Shown here: positions 9,128-17,719 of the stretch, piece by piece | Numbering within the stretch: the first letter of the stretch is position 1 | Layout of the letters: each line of letters starts with the position of its first letter | From: Shewanella algidipiscicola | Lineage (GTDB): Bacteria > Pseudomonadota > Gammaproteobacteria > Enterobacterales > Shewanellaceae | Assembly: GCF_003605125.1 (NCBI RefSeq) | Contig: NZ_QPQT01000019.1 | Span: 25,465 to 89,464, forward strand | Direction of reading: 5' to 3' | Length of the DNA stretch: 64,000 bases | Position numbers and translations under genes: made by a program | Notes under the pieces: model-generated | What the model was told of the DNA's origin: nothing | What the model saw: only the letters and a program-made list of their open reading frames with translations | The model's database searches: none

Positions 9128-9165
9128 AAATGCTATAACTTCAATGTTTTATTTATAACTAAAGG

Positions 9166-10290
9166 TCACAGTACTATTCCACTGGTTCTTTTAACTGGAG
9201 GATCTTGAGTTATTTTTTGTTGCATTGGTTGGGCAACGGGCTCAGGCACTTTACGTACTATAGGCAAATCGGATAATCCATCACGCTTGCCACTGATGAG
9301 CTCAACATAAGCCATCTTTGCTAACACTTTGGTCACGCTAACCTGAGCAACTTTGGTTTCCGTATATCCAAGACTCTCTTTGGTGATCGGGTCAATCATC
9401 TTCTCTCCCGCAGCAAAGACATCGTAGCGCTCACCTACCTTAACCGTGCTGCCACCTGAATTTAGTACTAGCGTACCATCTTCTGAGGCCAACAAGACGA
9501 TAGGGTAGATATTGCCTTTGAGCTGTTCAAAGACCTTACGAGAGGTGATATCTAGCAAGGTAGCTAAATTATTGCGGCCGGATGAGGTCGGTACTTTAGC
9601 GCTCCACTTGATCTGATTATTCACCAGATCAATCACCTGATACTCCACCACCACTCGGCTATCATAGCTCACTTGTACATCTTCGATATACTCACCCGTG
9701 AGTGCAACTTTACGAGAATTATCTACAACCCTCTTATCCGTTGATGCCTCGACTACACGTCCTTTGAGAACATAGTCCACCCCAGGTTGAGTGCGATCGG
9801 CAATGACGCGGAACTTACGGTCCTGAACAAAGCGAGCCTCAATTGACCGAGTGAACTCCTTAGCAAGTTTCCCCTGAAAAGGTTCAATCGCAATAGTGCG
9901 ACGATTCTTGTTCATCCCTTTAAGCTTTTTCTGGCGTTCAACATCATCATCGGTTTCGACATTAGCCAGCAAGCGTACGACGCATTCGCCTTCATTACAG
10001 TGCTGAGATAAGATGCGATAGGTCGCCCGACCTGCAGTACCAAAATCCTTAATGCCAGAACTCTGACGAAGAAAGCTGGTTCCCTCTCCAGATTGACGCG
10101 ATGATGCATCAAGAGACTGGCGCTGACTACTTACGGTTACACCGGAAATTTGCTCAACCGCGCTAATTAACGCCGCATCAATGGCCGAGGAAGATGAGTT
10201 ACCAGTTGCGGTAACCTCAATGGACTCTATACCAGCCAAAGCAGGATTACTGACCATAAAAGCGACCAATAGCACAACAAGTTGGCGCAT
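9166..10290 (-). CDS. secreted CsgG/FlgT-like envelope protein
   Basis: A 374-residue exported protein, the last gene of a four-gene operon. It starts with a signal peptide (MRQLVVLLVAFMVSNPALA) with an Ala-x-Ala-type cleavage site. An N-terminal domain follows ('ATGNSSSSAIDAALISAVEQ'), of the kind seen in FlgT and LPP20-like proteins. After that comes a CsgG-like alpha/beta domain around residues 115-250 ('TIAIEPFQGKLAKEF', 'KFRVIADRTQPGVDYVLKG'). I chose the internal ATG because AGAGGA lies eight bases upstream and the signal peptide then begins cleanly; an upstream start would overlap the preceding gene. The exact role is unknown. Confidence 0.75.
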   Translation of the reverse strand: MRQLVVLLVAFMVSNPALAGIESIEVTATGNSSSSAIDAALISAVEQISGVTVSSQRQSLDASSRQSGEGTSFLRQSSGIKDFGTAGRATYRILSQHCNEGECVVRLLANVETDDDVERQKKLKGMNKNRRTIAIEPFQGKLAKEFTRSIEARFVQDRKFRVIADRTQPGVDYVLKGRVVEASTDKRVVDNSRKVALTGEYIEDVQVSYDSRVVVEYQVIDLVNNQIKWSAKVPTSSGRNNLATLLDITSRKVFEQLKGNIYPIVLLASEDGTLVLNSGGSTVKVGERYDVFAAGEKMIDPITKESLGYTETKVAQVSVTKVLAKMAYVELISGKRDGLSDLPIVRKVPEPVAQPMQQKITQDPPVKRTSGIVL

Positions 10291-10291
10291 A

Positions 10292-11698
10292 TTAGAAGTC
10301 CTCTGGGTCAAATCGATCTACCGACTTACGCCCCTGTACCTGACCGCCATCTTTTTTGGCTTTAGGATCCTTAGCCGCCATGCCAGCTTCAATCTCAGCG
10401 GCACTCTTACCACTTTGCATCAACTCAGCATTTTGAATCGCTACCGGATGCCACACGACAACAACCCCTGACATCTCTTTACCTGTAATGGGATGCTTCT
10501 GACGCCATTGATGGCGAACATTGACTCCAGTCAATCCGGAGACTGACGCCGTCATTTTTGACAAAGCTTCCGACTGACGCATTATCTCCTTGCGCACTGC
10601 ACCACTGTTTTTACGTACCGAGCCATCGTTTAATAAATCAAATGTATGCTGCTTAGTCTTATTTGATCCTTGCATCGATTCGCGTACATAATCACCATTC
10701 ATATTGTAAGTAGCTGCAAGCGATCCATAAGCGTTATCTAGAGCAAACTGGTGAGCATCTTCTCGCTCAAGGTCGCGTTCGTCTGAATCAGGGCTATAAC
10801 GCACACCTGACTGCCCAAATGACACTATCATTGGGTAGCCCTTGTCATCATAAAATACCTTGGTACCCATCTCTAAATATGGCTCAGAGAGCGATGCCAG
10901 CGCCGCGCTCACATTGGCATACTCGGGGTTAGCCTTGGCGGGGTTAGGCTCAACCATGCCACCAGACTCAACTAATGCGCGGATCTGCTCACGCTTACGC
11001 GCCGACAAAGCCATCACTACACCAACATGCCCAGTACCATCTTCACGAATAAACTCATATACCTGCTCAACCGTCATTCCCGATAGATCACCAAAGGCTT
11101 TGGTCATCGTCTTGGTACCAATAGCATCTCTAAACAAATCACGTTTAATCTGCGGAGTTGCCTTCTTGAACGAAGCGGGTTCAATGCCCTGTTCGACAAG
11201 CTCCTTATCCAACATGGTTTCTGCTAACAAAATCGCCTTATCCAATAAAGAGTCTACACCAGCCTTGCTCTGAAAATCCGCAGCTGTTGGTTCGGGCTTA
11301 CCTTTGCTGGAAAAAAATTCGCGAAACTGCTCCTGCACCACATCGCGATTGAGCGTAGTTAAGTAATTTTCACGAGCTTTTAAAACAGCTTCTTTGATCG
11401 CCTGTTCACGAAAGATAGCCCAATCGGGATCATTACTATTTATGTTCAAGCTGGCTTTACCACTAAAGAATAGTACCGAGTGCGCCTTGCCTGCTTTAGC
11501 CACTCGCTCCTCTACGTCAGTGATATAATCGCTAATAGCTTTATCGACCAAATCGGCTGGATCACTCTGTGCTTGTTGAACATTTTCACTAGATTGAGGC
11601 GGCAACACTACCTCAGGATCGGCAACCTGCGTCGCCATCTGGTCAGCTGACGCGCTAAAGCTCAGCGCAAGCATTAACACAAATACCTTATAGTTCAT
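10292..11698 (-). CDS. exported DUF6844-like protein
   Basis: A 468-residue protein with an N-terminal signal peptide ('MNYKVFVLMLALSFSASA') and a long, mostly helical periplasmic body. It has an 'ARENYLTTLNRDVVQEQFRE' segment and a C-terminal lysine-rich tail. It resembles proteins annotated DUF6844, which appear beside LpoB- and CsgG-like genes in Shewanella and Vibrio. The name comes from memory of that context and is not certain. It ends one base before the next gene starts and begins about 24 bases after the LpoB-like gene, so it is an operon member. No catalytic motif is visible. Confidence 0.65.
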   Translation of the reverse strand: MNYKVFVLMLALSFSASADQMATQVADPEVVLPPQSSENVQQAQSDPADLVDKAISDYITDVEERVAKAGKAHSVLFFSGKASLNINSNDPDWAIFREQAIKEAVLKARENYLTTLNRDVVQEQFREFFSSKGKPEPTAADFQSKAGVDSLLDKAILLAETMLDKELVEQGIEPASFKKATPQIKRDLFRDAIGTKTMTKAFGDLSGMTVEQVYEFIREDGTGHVGVVMALSARKREQIRALVESGGMVEPNPAKANPEYANVSAALASLSEPYLEMGTKVFYDDKGYPMIVSFGQSGVRYSPDSDERDLEREDAHQFALDNAYGSLAATYNMNGDYVRESMQGSNKTKQHTFDLLNDGSVRKNSGAVRKEIMRQSEALSKMTASVSGLTGVNVRHQWRQKHPITGKEMSGVVVVWHPVAIQNAELMQSGKSAAEIEAGMAAKDPKAKKDGGQVQGRKSVDRFDPEDF

Positions 11699-11721
11699 CT
11701 GTTATTCCTTTAACTTTATCT

Positions 11722-12321
11722 TTACCAAGAAACACTATCACCGTCGGTGACTTTACCAACCACACGCTCACCTTCCCAGTATGCTAAGCCATTCTGAATG
11801 TTAGTCATAGAAAGTTGAAAATAGTATTCGATACGCGTATCGCCATTATCTAGTGACGCATTACGTTGCATGATTTTTCCAGACAAACTAAAGTCAGGCG
11901 CATAGACTTCATTATCACCTTTGACACTAGATTGCTTAACCATTTTTGAGTCTTTCAGCTGACGCATCTCACGTGTCGCCGAGTCTTCACCACTAAATGC
12001 TGTCGTCACAAGAAACTTACCAGAATTAAGTAACTTAACCCGCATAGACTTTACTAACTGATCGGTATCAATTCGTTGCATGGTGTCATTGGTCACATCG
12101 CTTATATACAAGATATAACGACCATTTGGTTCTGGATGCCTCATTAATGGGCTAATTACCAATTCATCAGCCATAGAGTCGGCCGCTGACTTAAAGTCGG
12201 CATAAGATAAAGCCGCTACCAAATTCGACTCTTTATCCGCAGCATCAATATATGATGTAGTGGTTTGACAAGCCGTCATCAGTAGAACTGCTGCCGATAC
12301 AACAAGTGCTTTCTTAAACAT
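11722..12321 (-). CDS. LpoB-like outer-membrane lipoprotein
   Basis: A 199-residue lipoprotein. The signal sequence 'MFKKALVVSAAVLLMTAC' ends in a clear lipobox (LMTAC), so Cys18 would be lipidated. The mature part has the LpoB layout: 'RYILYISDVTNDTMQRIDTD' (about 70-89), 'KLLNSGKFLVTTAF' and 'IEYYFQLSMTNIQNGLAYW' near the end. LpoB proteins activate penicillin-binding protein 1B from the outer membrane. Here the gene sits in an operon with CsgG-like, DUF6844-like and TPR-like proteins instead of alone. This may be a paralogue with a different partner. Confidence 0.75.
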   Translation of the reverse strand: MFKKALVVSAAVLLMTACQTTTSYIDAADKESNLVAALSYADFKSAADSMADELVISPLMRHPEPNGRYILYISDVTNDTMQRIDTDQLVKSMRVKLLNSGKFLVTTAFSGEDSATREMRQLKDSKMVKQSSVKGDNEVYAPDFSLSGKIMQRNASLDNGDTRIEYYFQLSMTNIQNGLAYWEGERVVGKVTDGDSVSW

Positions 12322-12331
12322 AATAAATCCC

Positions 12332-13708
12332 TTAAATATTGATAACTCGAACGATTGGGGCTACCCCAGATGAAATGGCTTTTACATGTACGATATGTTG
12401 TTTTGCGTTAGGATCGAGCACTACATCCAGTTGGTGATTACCAGCCTTCACCTTAATAGTGCTATCCTTTTTCTTAAAGTGAGCGGTTTGAAACTGCTTA
12501 GGTAATGACGTAAAGCTTCGTGTGTCAGCATTTGTTGTCGCAACTTGAGTGACAGCAAGTAGGTTACCGAGGATTTGGTTGGAGTCCATCGCTTGTTTCT
12601 GAACGACTGTTTTTAATACCGTTCTAGAGATTTCACGAGTTAAGATCATCGGATATAACTTCTCAAATTCAGCACCGATAACTTTATCAATATCTGCTAT
12701 AACTTGGGTCTTAACACCACCAACTTCAATATATTCATGTGCCATCTGACGCTCTTTCAATCTAGGCAATGCCATACCGACATAAGAGACATCATCACTC
12801 AACAAGAATACTGGCAGATCGACACGAAACTCTTCTTTTACTGCCGATTGACCATTTTCAAAAATAACCCACACCATATCATCTAGACTGTCGCTGTTAC
12901 CTTTGCTCTTCGCTAATGCAAGCTCGATGTCATTTTGCACCCACTTAGAATTAGTCATGCCGTAAACACGCTTAAATGCATCGCTCGCCTTCTGAAAATC
13001 TGAAACCGACTTACCATTAAGAAGCAAGTTAAGACCATAACTGTAGGTTGTATATGGATTAACAAAGCCATCATAGGGCTGCCACTTATCTAAAGTTACG
13101 CCGTTTTTTGCTAATAACTGCTTGGTTTCATCACTTTGAGCCGATTTATCAGCATACTCTGCAGCTTCTTGCTCTTTTTCGTCTAGCTGCTCTTTTTGCT
13201 CCTTAATTTGCTTTGCAAAATACTCCACAGCACGACGCTGACGCTCTTCTGCACGATTCCATTCAACTCGAGCATCATTAAAATCGCTCTTGAACATGAA
13301 GTTCCATGCCTTAATCGTATTCGCCATAACACCATCATATTGGGTTTGCTCATACGCCATCATGGCGTCATTGCCCAACATGGATAAACCTAGCTCAGCG
13401 GTTTCATTGACTACACCTTCCTGATCTTCACTTTTCATCATCTTCTCTGATGCATCTAGTAAGATAGTAGATTGTTCGTATTCACCGGCATAGCTCAGTA
13501 CCGCACCGGCTTCAAGTCCCCACAATAGGTTATCAACGCTTTTATTCTCAGGATTATAACCAGCCTCCTTCATTGAAAACTGAGATGCCGCCACTAAGTC
13601 ACCGGAATTAAATGAGGTATTGAACTGTTCCATTGATTGGTTATGTACGATCCCCGCACAGCCAGAGAGCATAGCCACTGTGATAGCAGCCGAAAGAGCA
13701 CGTATCAT
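12332..13708 (-). CDS. COG3014-type lipoprotein with TPR-like helices
   Basis: A 458-residue lipoprotein, first gene of the four-gene envelope operon. The signal 'MIRALSAAITVAMLSGC' ends in a lipobox (LSGC). AAAGGA lies eight bases before this ATG, which is why I prefer it to an upstream in-frame start. The body is helical and TPR-like (residues about 25-300), with a charged coiled coil near 155-180 ('EQKEQLDEKEQEAAEYADKS') and a beta-rich C-terminus ('IKVKAGNHQLDVVLDPN'). It resembles COG3014 proteins, which accompany LpoB-like genes. It may form an envelope complex with its three neighbours. Confidence 0.75.
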   Translation of the reverse strand: MIRALSAAITVAMLSGCAGIVHNQSMEQFNTSFNSGDLVAASQFSMKEAGYNPENKSVDNLLWGLEAGAVLSYAGEYEQSTILLDASEKMMKSEDQEGVVNETAELGLSMLGNDAMMAYEQTQYDGVMANTIKAWNFMFKSDFNDARVEWNRAEERQRRAVEYFAKQIKEQKEQLDEKEQEAAEYADKSAQSDETKQLLAKNGVTLDKWQPYDGFVNPYTTYSYGLNLLLNGKSVSDFQKASDAFKRVYGMTNSKWVQNDIELALAKSKGNSDSLDDMVWVIFENGQSAVKEEFRVDLPVFLLSDDVSYVGMALPRLKERQMAHEYIEVGGVKTQVIADIDKVIGAEFEKLYPMILTREISRTVLKTVVQKQAMDSNQILGNLLAVTQVATTNADTRSFTSLPKQFQTAHFKKKDSTIKVKAGNHQLDVVLDPNAKQHIVHVKAISSGVAPIVRVINI

Positions 13709-13756
13709 CACAACATTCCTTTTGTTTATTATTATATTAACCATTAATATATAAGC

Positions 13757-13786
13757 GGCCGAGGGTTAAACTTTACCCTCGGCCGC
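13757..13786 (-). other. leader hairpin upstream of the envelope operon
   Basis: GCGGCCGAGGGTAAA and TTTACCCTCGGCCGC are perfect complements, separated by two or three bases, about 50 bases before the first start codon. The stem is long and GC-rich in an AT-rich context. It could be a transcript-stabilising or attenuating structure. Function is not established. Confidence 0.5.
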
Positions 13787-14012
13787 AAACGGCGCATGAT
13801 ACTCTCGCAATTAACTCTTTACAAGTAACAACTTACAACAAAATACTCACAATCAACTTAGACTGTTACCAGCTCCACAAATACTCGAGTTTTTACGAAA
13901 AATACATCCGACTTTTAAGGTAAATACCAACCTAAAAGAAAAGGATTGTTAAATAATTTCTATTTTCTATGAACAAACTACCACCAGTTCAAGATTAACG
14001 GCCTATTTGATA

Positions 14013-14043
14013 TAAAAAAGCGAGCCTTAGGCTCGCTTTTTTG
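14013..14043. terminator. terminator downstream of the OsmC-YcaO gene
   Basis: AAAAAAGCGAGCC-TTAG-GGCTCGCTTTTTT is a perfect stem with A and T runs on its two sides. It is usable by the minus-strand OsmC-YcaO gene that ends at 14093. Confidence 0.85.
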
Positions 14044-14092
14044 GGGTTAAGTATCAACATGTGCTAACGCAGTTAGTCGCGTAGGCTCATGA

Positions 14093-16279
14093 TTAGAGTC
14101 CGGCTTTGGCTTTGCGGGCTTGATGCAATTTCTTATAACTTTCAATCAATCGCAGGTGTGGCTCTATGCCTTCAAGCTGCATGCTCGTTTGGGTTAAACC
14201 AGAGAAACGTATGTCACCGTTTACCGAGCCAACCACTTGCTCCATCACGGCTTCACCAAACATTCTATTGAAGTTATGGATGAAATCTTCCAGCGCTAAC
14301 GCTTCGTCTAAGGTCACTTCCAATACCGCATTAACCGCTTGATAGAACAAGCCACGCTCAACCGTATTATCGTTAAACTGCAAGAAGTCGCCCACCAGCT
14401 CCAGCGCCTCATCATGAGCACCGAGTGCAAGATAGATAAGGATTTTAAGCTCAATAATGGTGAGCTGGCCCCACACGGTATTTTCATCGAACACGATGCC
14501 AATCAGGGTGCGAATATCTGTGTAGTTATCGAGCTGACTCTCTTCAAAACGATTGACTAAATCAACCAGCTCATCATCACTCAAGGTATGCAGGTTTAAG
14601 ATATCTTCACGGTAATCCAGCGCCTTGTTGGTGTTATCCCAAATCAAATCTTCGACAGGATAAACCTCTGAGTAATCTGGCACTAAAATACGGCAAGCCG
14701 ACGCGCCGAGTTGATCAAACTCAGCCACGTACACCTCTTTACCTAAGGTTGCTAAGATGCCAAACAACCCTTTAGCTTCCTCTTCGTTGGTGCCAGAGAA
14801 ATCCCACTCGCAGAAGTCAAAGTCATGCTTGCTGCTAAAGAAGCGCCACGAGATCACCCCAGTCGAGTCGATAAAATGTTCGACAAAGTTTTCAGGCTCA
14901 CTCACCGCCATGCTGTTAAAGGTCGGCTTAGGCACATCGTTAAGGCCTTCGAAGCTGCGACCTTGTAATAGCTCAGTTAAGCTGCGCTCTAAGGCCACTT
15001 CGAAACTCGGATGCGCGCCGAATGACGCAAATACGCCGCCAGTTTTCGGATTCATCAAGGTGACACACATCACCGGGAACTGACCGCCTAATGAGGCATC
15101 TTTCACTACAACCGGGAAGCCTTGCTCCTCAAGCCCCTTGATACCAGCAAGGATACTGGGGTACTTTTCTAACACCTGCATAGGCACATCGGGTAGCACA
15201 ATTTCTTGCTCGATAATTTGACGCTTAACCGCACGCTCAAAAATCTCTGATAAGCACTGCACTTCGGCTTCTTGCAGGTTGTTACCCGCGCTCATACCGT
15301 TACTTAAAAACAGGTTTTCGATTAAATTCGACGGGAAATAAACCGTCTCGCCATCGGAGCGACGCGTATAGGGGATGCTGCAGATGCCGCGCTCGATGTT
15401 GCCTGAGTTGGTATCGATAAGATGCGAGCCACACAGCTCATCATCGGGATTGTAAATGTCTAAACAATAGTCATCGAGCAGGCCAGCAGGCAGCGCATCG
15501 TCATCGGTGAGCGCAAACCATTTCTCGTTGGGGTAATGCACAAACTCGCTGTTGGCAATATCCAAACCGAAGAACTGGTCGTTATAGAAAAAGTTACAGT
15601 TTAGGCGCTCAATAAATTCACCTAATGCAGAGCATAATGCGCTCTCTTTGGTCGCTCCTTTACCATTGGTAAAGCACATGGGCGAGGCGGCATCACGAAT
15701 ATGCAACGACCACACATTGGGCACGATATTGCGCCATGATGAGATTTCAATCTTCATTCCAAGATCGGCCAACATGCCAGTCATATTGGCGATGGTTTGC
15801 TCAAGCGGCAGATCTTTACCCAAAATATAGGTACTCGCTTCGCCATCGGGCTGGCCCATCAACATGGCATTAGCATCGGCGTCGAGATTCTCAACCGTTT
15901 CGATTTTGAACTCAGGCCCGGTTTGCACCACTTTTTTCACGGTGCAACGTTCGATAGAGCGTAAGATACCTTGGCGATCTTTGTCGGAAATATCATCTGG
16001 CAGCTCAACCTGAATTTGAAAAATTTGGTTGTAGCGATCTTCAGGATCCACAATATTGTTTTGTGACAGGCGAATATTGTCGGTGGGAATGTCACGCGCC
16101 TTACAATACACCTTAACGAAATAGGCCGCGCAAAGGGCTGATGAAGCTAAGAAATAATCAAAAGGACTAGGGGCAGAACCATCACCTTTGTAACGGATCG
16201 GTTGATCGGCGGTAACGGTAAAATCGTCAAACTTGGCTTCAAGTCTGAGATTGTCGAGAAAATTAACTTTGATTTCCAT
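14093..16279 (-). CDS. OsmC-YcaO fusion protein
   Basis: A 728-residue protein with two recognisable parts. Residues about 1-130 are OsmC-like ('RYKGDGSAPSPFDYFLASSA' with 'CAAYFVKVYC'), the fold of small peroxide-reducing proteins. Residues about 150-728 are YcaO-like ('LGEFIERLNCNFFYN', 'EVQCLSEIFERAVKRQIIE', 'FASFGAHPSFEVALERSLTE'). YcaO in E. coli is linked to beta-methylthiolation of ribosomal protein S12; other YcaO proteins use ATP to activate peptide amides. The C-terminal Pro-rich tail of azoline-forming YcaOs is absent, and no peptide precursor gene is nearby. That favours the housekeeping YcaO type. It is followed by a strong terminator. Confidence 0.88.
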   Translation of the reverse strand: MEIKVNFLDNLRLEAKFDDFTVTADQPIRYKGDGSAPSPFDYFLASSALCAAYFVKVYCKARDIPTDNIRLSQNNIVDPEDRYNQIFQIQVELPDDISDKDRQGILRSIERCTVKKVVQTGPEFKIETVENLDADANAMLMGQPDGEASTYILGKDLPLEQTIANMTGMLADLGMKIEISSWRNIVPNVWSLHIRDAASPMCFTNGKGATKESALCSALGEFIERLNCNFFYNDQFFGLDIANSEFVHYPNEKWFALTDDDALPAGLLDDYCLDIYNPDDELCGSHLIDTNSGNIERGICSIPYTRRSDGETVYFPSNLIENLFLSNGMSAGNNLQEAEVQCLSEIFERAVKRQIIEQEIVLPDVPMQVLEKYPSILAGIKGLEEQGFPVVVKDASLGGQFPVMCVTLMNPKTGGVFASFGAHPSFEVALERSLTELLQGRSFEGLNDVPKPTFNSMAVSEPENFVEHFIDSTGVISWRFFSSKHDFDFCEWDFSGTNEEEAKGLFGILATLGKEVYVAEFDQLGASACRILVPDYSEVYPVEDLIWDNTNKALDYREDILNLHTLSDDELVDLVNRFEESQLDNYTDIRTLIGIVFDENTVWGQLTIIELKILIYLALGAHDEALELVGDFLQFNDNTVERGLFYQAVNAVLEVTLDEALALEDFIHNFNRMFGEAVMEQVVGSVNGDIRFSGLTQTSMQLEGIEPHLRLIESYKKLHQARKAKAGL

Positions 16280-16432
16280 TGAATATATCCAGTGTCGTGC
16301 GCGGCCAAGCGGCCAAAAAACTTACATTGAGGTGAATTATCGGTGTTTTTAACCCATTAGTCTTGGGTTAATTACCAAAAAGCCCATTAAGTGAGTTAGC
16401 GCTCAGGAAATACAGCGGCTTGGGGGCGTGGG

Positions 16433-16621
16433 TTAAAGGTTGCGCTCAGATCCGCGCTTCACTAACACAAAGGTGAGGTACATCTTAGTCGATAACGACA
16501 GCGCCATGCCGATGGCGACACCTATCGCACTGATAATAATGCCATTAACGCCCATGGCCTCTATCGTTTCGCTAAGGTTATGCACATAACCCCCAACAGC
16601 AATAAGGCTAGTACCAAGCAT
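16433..16621 (-). CDS. possible small membrane protein
   Basis: A 62-residue frame with two hydrophobic segments (about 1-20 and 24-50, 'GIIISAIGVAIGMALSLSTK') and a basic end. It ends 153 bases before the OsmC-YcaO start and begins 16 bases after the end of the EamA transporter gene on the same strand. It may therefore be the second gene of that unit. The ribosome binding site is weak. I do not recognise a family. Confidence 0.45.
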   Translation of the reverse strand: MLGTSLIAVGGYVHNLSETIEAMGVNGIIISAIGVAIGMALSLSTKMYLTFVLVKRGSERNL

Positions 16622-16637
16622 AATGCAGCACTTATCT

Positions 16638-17510
16638 CTATAGGGCTGGCCTTGCTTTGATCGCGTAATACCTAGACAACTTAATATATAACAGTAGTGA
16701 TAGAAAAATCACGCTGCCACCGACAAACTGCTGCAGTTGTAACTGCTCATCTAACATCCAAATACTCAGCAACATGGTCCAAATCGGCTCTAAAATCATC
16801 AGCAGTGCGGCCGTTTCCATAGTCACCTTGTACTGCCCCAAGGTTTGCAATAGGTATCGTACCGATGTCGCGATCACCGTCGATATCATAAACCAAAATA
16901 GTAACTGCGCATTTAACTCAAAGGCGACTGTTTTGGTCAATGCCACATACACCAAGCCAACAATCCCAACGACAAACAGTTGAATACAAATCGAATCTAA
17001 TGGTTTGATATTAAGGCTGATATTTTTATTTAATACAAAATGAACCGAAAGTAAGGCCGCAGCTAATAGAAAATACCACTGGCTCGGATCCACCTGCCAA
17101 CCCTTGGTGAGTATCAGTAACATCATGCCACAAATACTCACAGGCAAAGCCAGCCAAAAGGCACGATTGGGCTTAATTTGAAACAACACCCAAGCGACCA
17201 TGGGGGCAATAATCATCGCCAAACTCATGATAAATGCCCCTTCCGACAAACTGTGGCTCATGGCGACAGCGTGAACCCAAACCTGCAGTGAGACCCCAAG
17301 AAAAATACCGACACCGCCAGCGGACAACAAAGATTTGATGTGCAGTTTAACTACACTTTTATAGCAAAAGGGCAATAGCAGCAGGCTGGCGAGCAAGAAG
17401 CGAGCGCCGATAAACAGCTCTCCAGGCATATGAATCACAACCATTTTCGATGCTATCCAACCAACAGCAGCTAACAAGGTAGCGATAAATAGATACAACA
17501 CTCCGCGCAT
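16638..17510 (-). CDS. EamA/DMT family transporter
   Basis: A 290-residue inner-membrane protein with ten predicted helices arranged as two five-helix EamA repeats (residues about 5-135 and 145-280). The family exports metabolites such as amino acids or nucleobase derivatives. Typical segments are 'IATLLAAVGWIASKMVV' at the start and 'ILEPIWTMLLSIWMLDEQLQ' (about 240-259), the conserved end of the second repeat. The substrate cannot be predicted. No clear Shine-Dalgarno sequence precedes the ATG. Confidence 0.88.
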   Translation of the reverse strand: MRGVLYLFIATLLAAVGWIASKMVVIHMPGELFIGARFLLASLLLLPFCYKSVVKLHIKSLLSAGGVGIFLGVSLQVWVHAVAMSHSLSEGAFIMSLAMIIAPMVAWVLFQIKPNRAFWLALPVSICGMMLLILTKGWQVDPSQWYFLLAAALLSVHFVLNKNISLNIKPLDSICIQLFVVGIVGLVYVALTKTVAFELNAQLLFWFMISTVIATSVRYLLQTLGQYKVTMETAALLMILEPIWTMLLSIWMLDEQLQLQQFVGGSVIFLSLLLYIKLSRYYAIKARPAL

Positions 17511-17640
17511 GATGGGGACTCATATAAAGTAAGATTCAGCCTCAATAGCAAGGCTGAAATGGCGACGACATGAAACACCTAAAACCATGATATGGCAAGT
17601 TTTTTAATCTAAATTTTGTTCATCTTTATTTGCGTAAATA

Positions 17641-17670
17641 GCAACCCCATTGCTGTGGTTGCTATTTATT
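17641..17670. terminator. hairpin terminator after the Old Yellow Enzyme gene
   Basis: GCAACC and GGTTGC pair around CCATTGCTGT and are followed by TATTTATTT. It lies about 50 bases past the end of the minus-strand oxidoreductase gene. An additional inverted repeat TTCAGCCT/AGGCTGAA is at 17534-17559, just upstream of the EamA gene. Confidence 0.55.
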
Positions 17671-17719
17671 TCACCGCAGGTAACCGCTTACCGTCACAGT
17701 GGACGGCAAGGTCCCCTGA

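Larger units (their letters stand above)
8741..9165. other. intergenic region between yghU and the envelope operon
   Basis: The region separates two convergent units and contains the two hairpin terminators listed separately. The rest (about 8855-9085) is AT-rich, and I see no open frame or RNA motif in it. Confidence 0.5.
13709..14092. other. upstream region of the envelope operon
   Basis: The region carries the promoter area of the minus-strand operon and the terminator at 14013-14043. A hairpin GGCCGAGGGTAAAC.../...TTTACCCTCGGCC (about 13757-13786) lies in the presumed leader. I see no gene. Confidence 0.5.
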
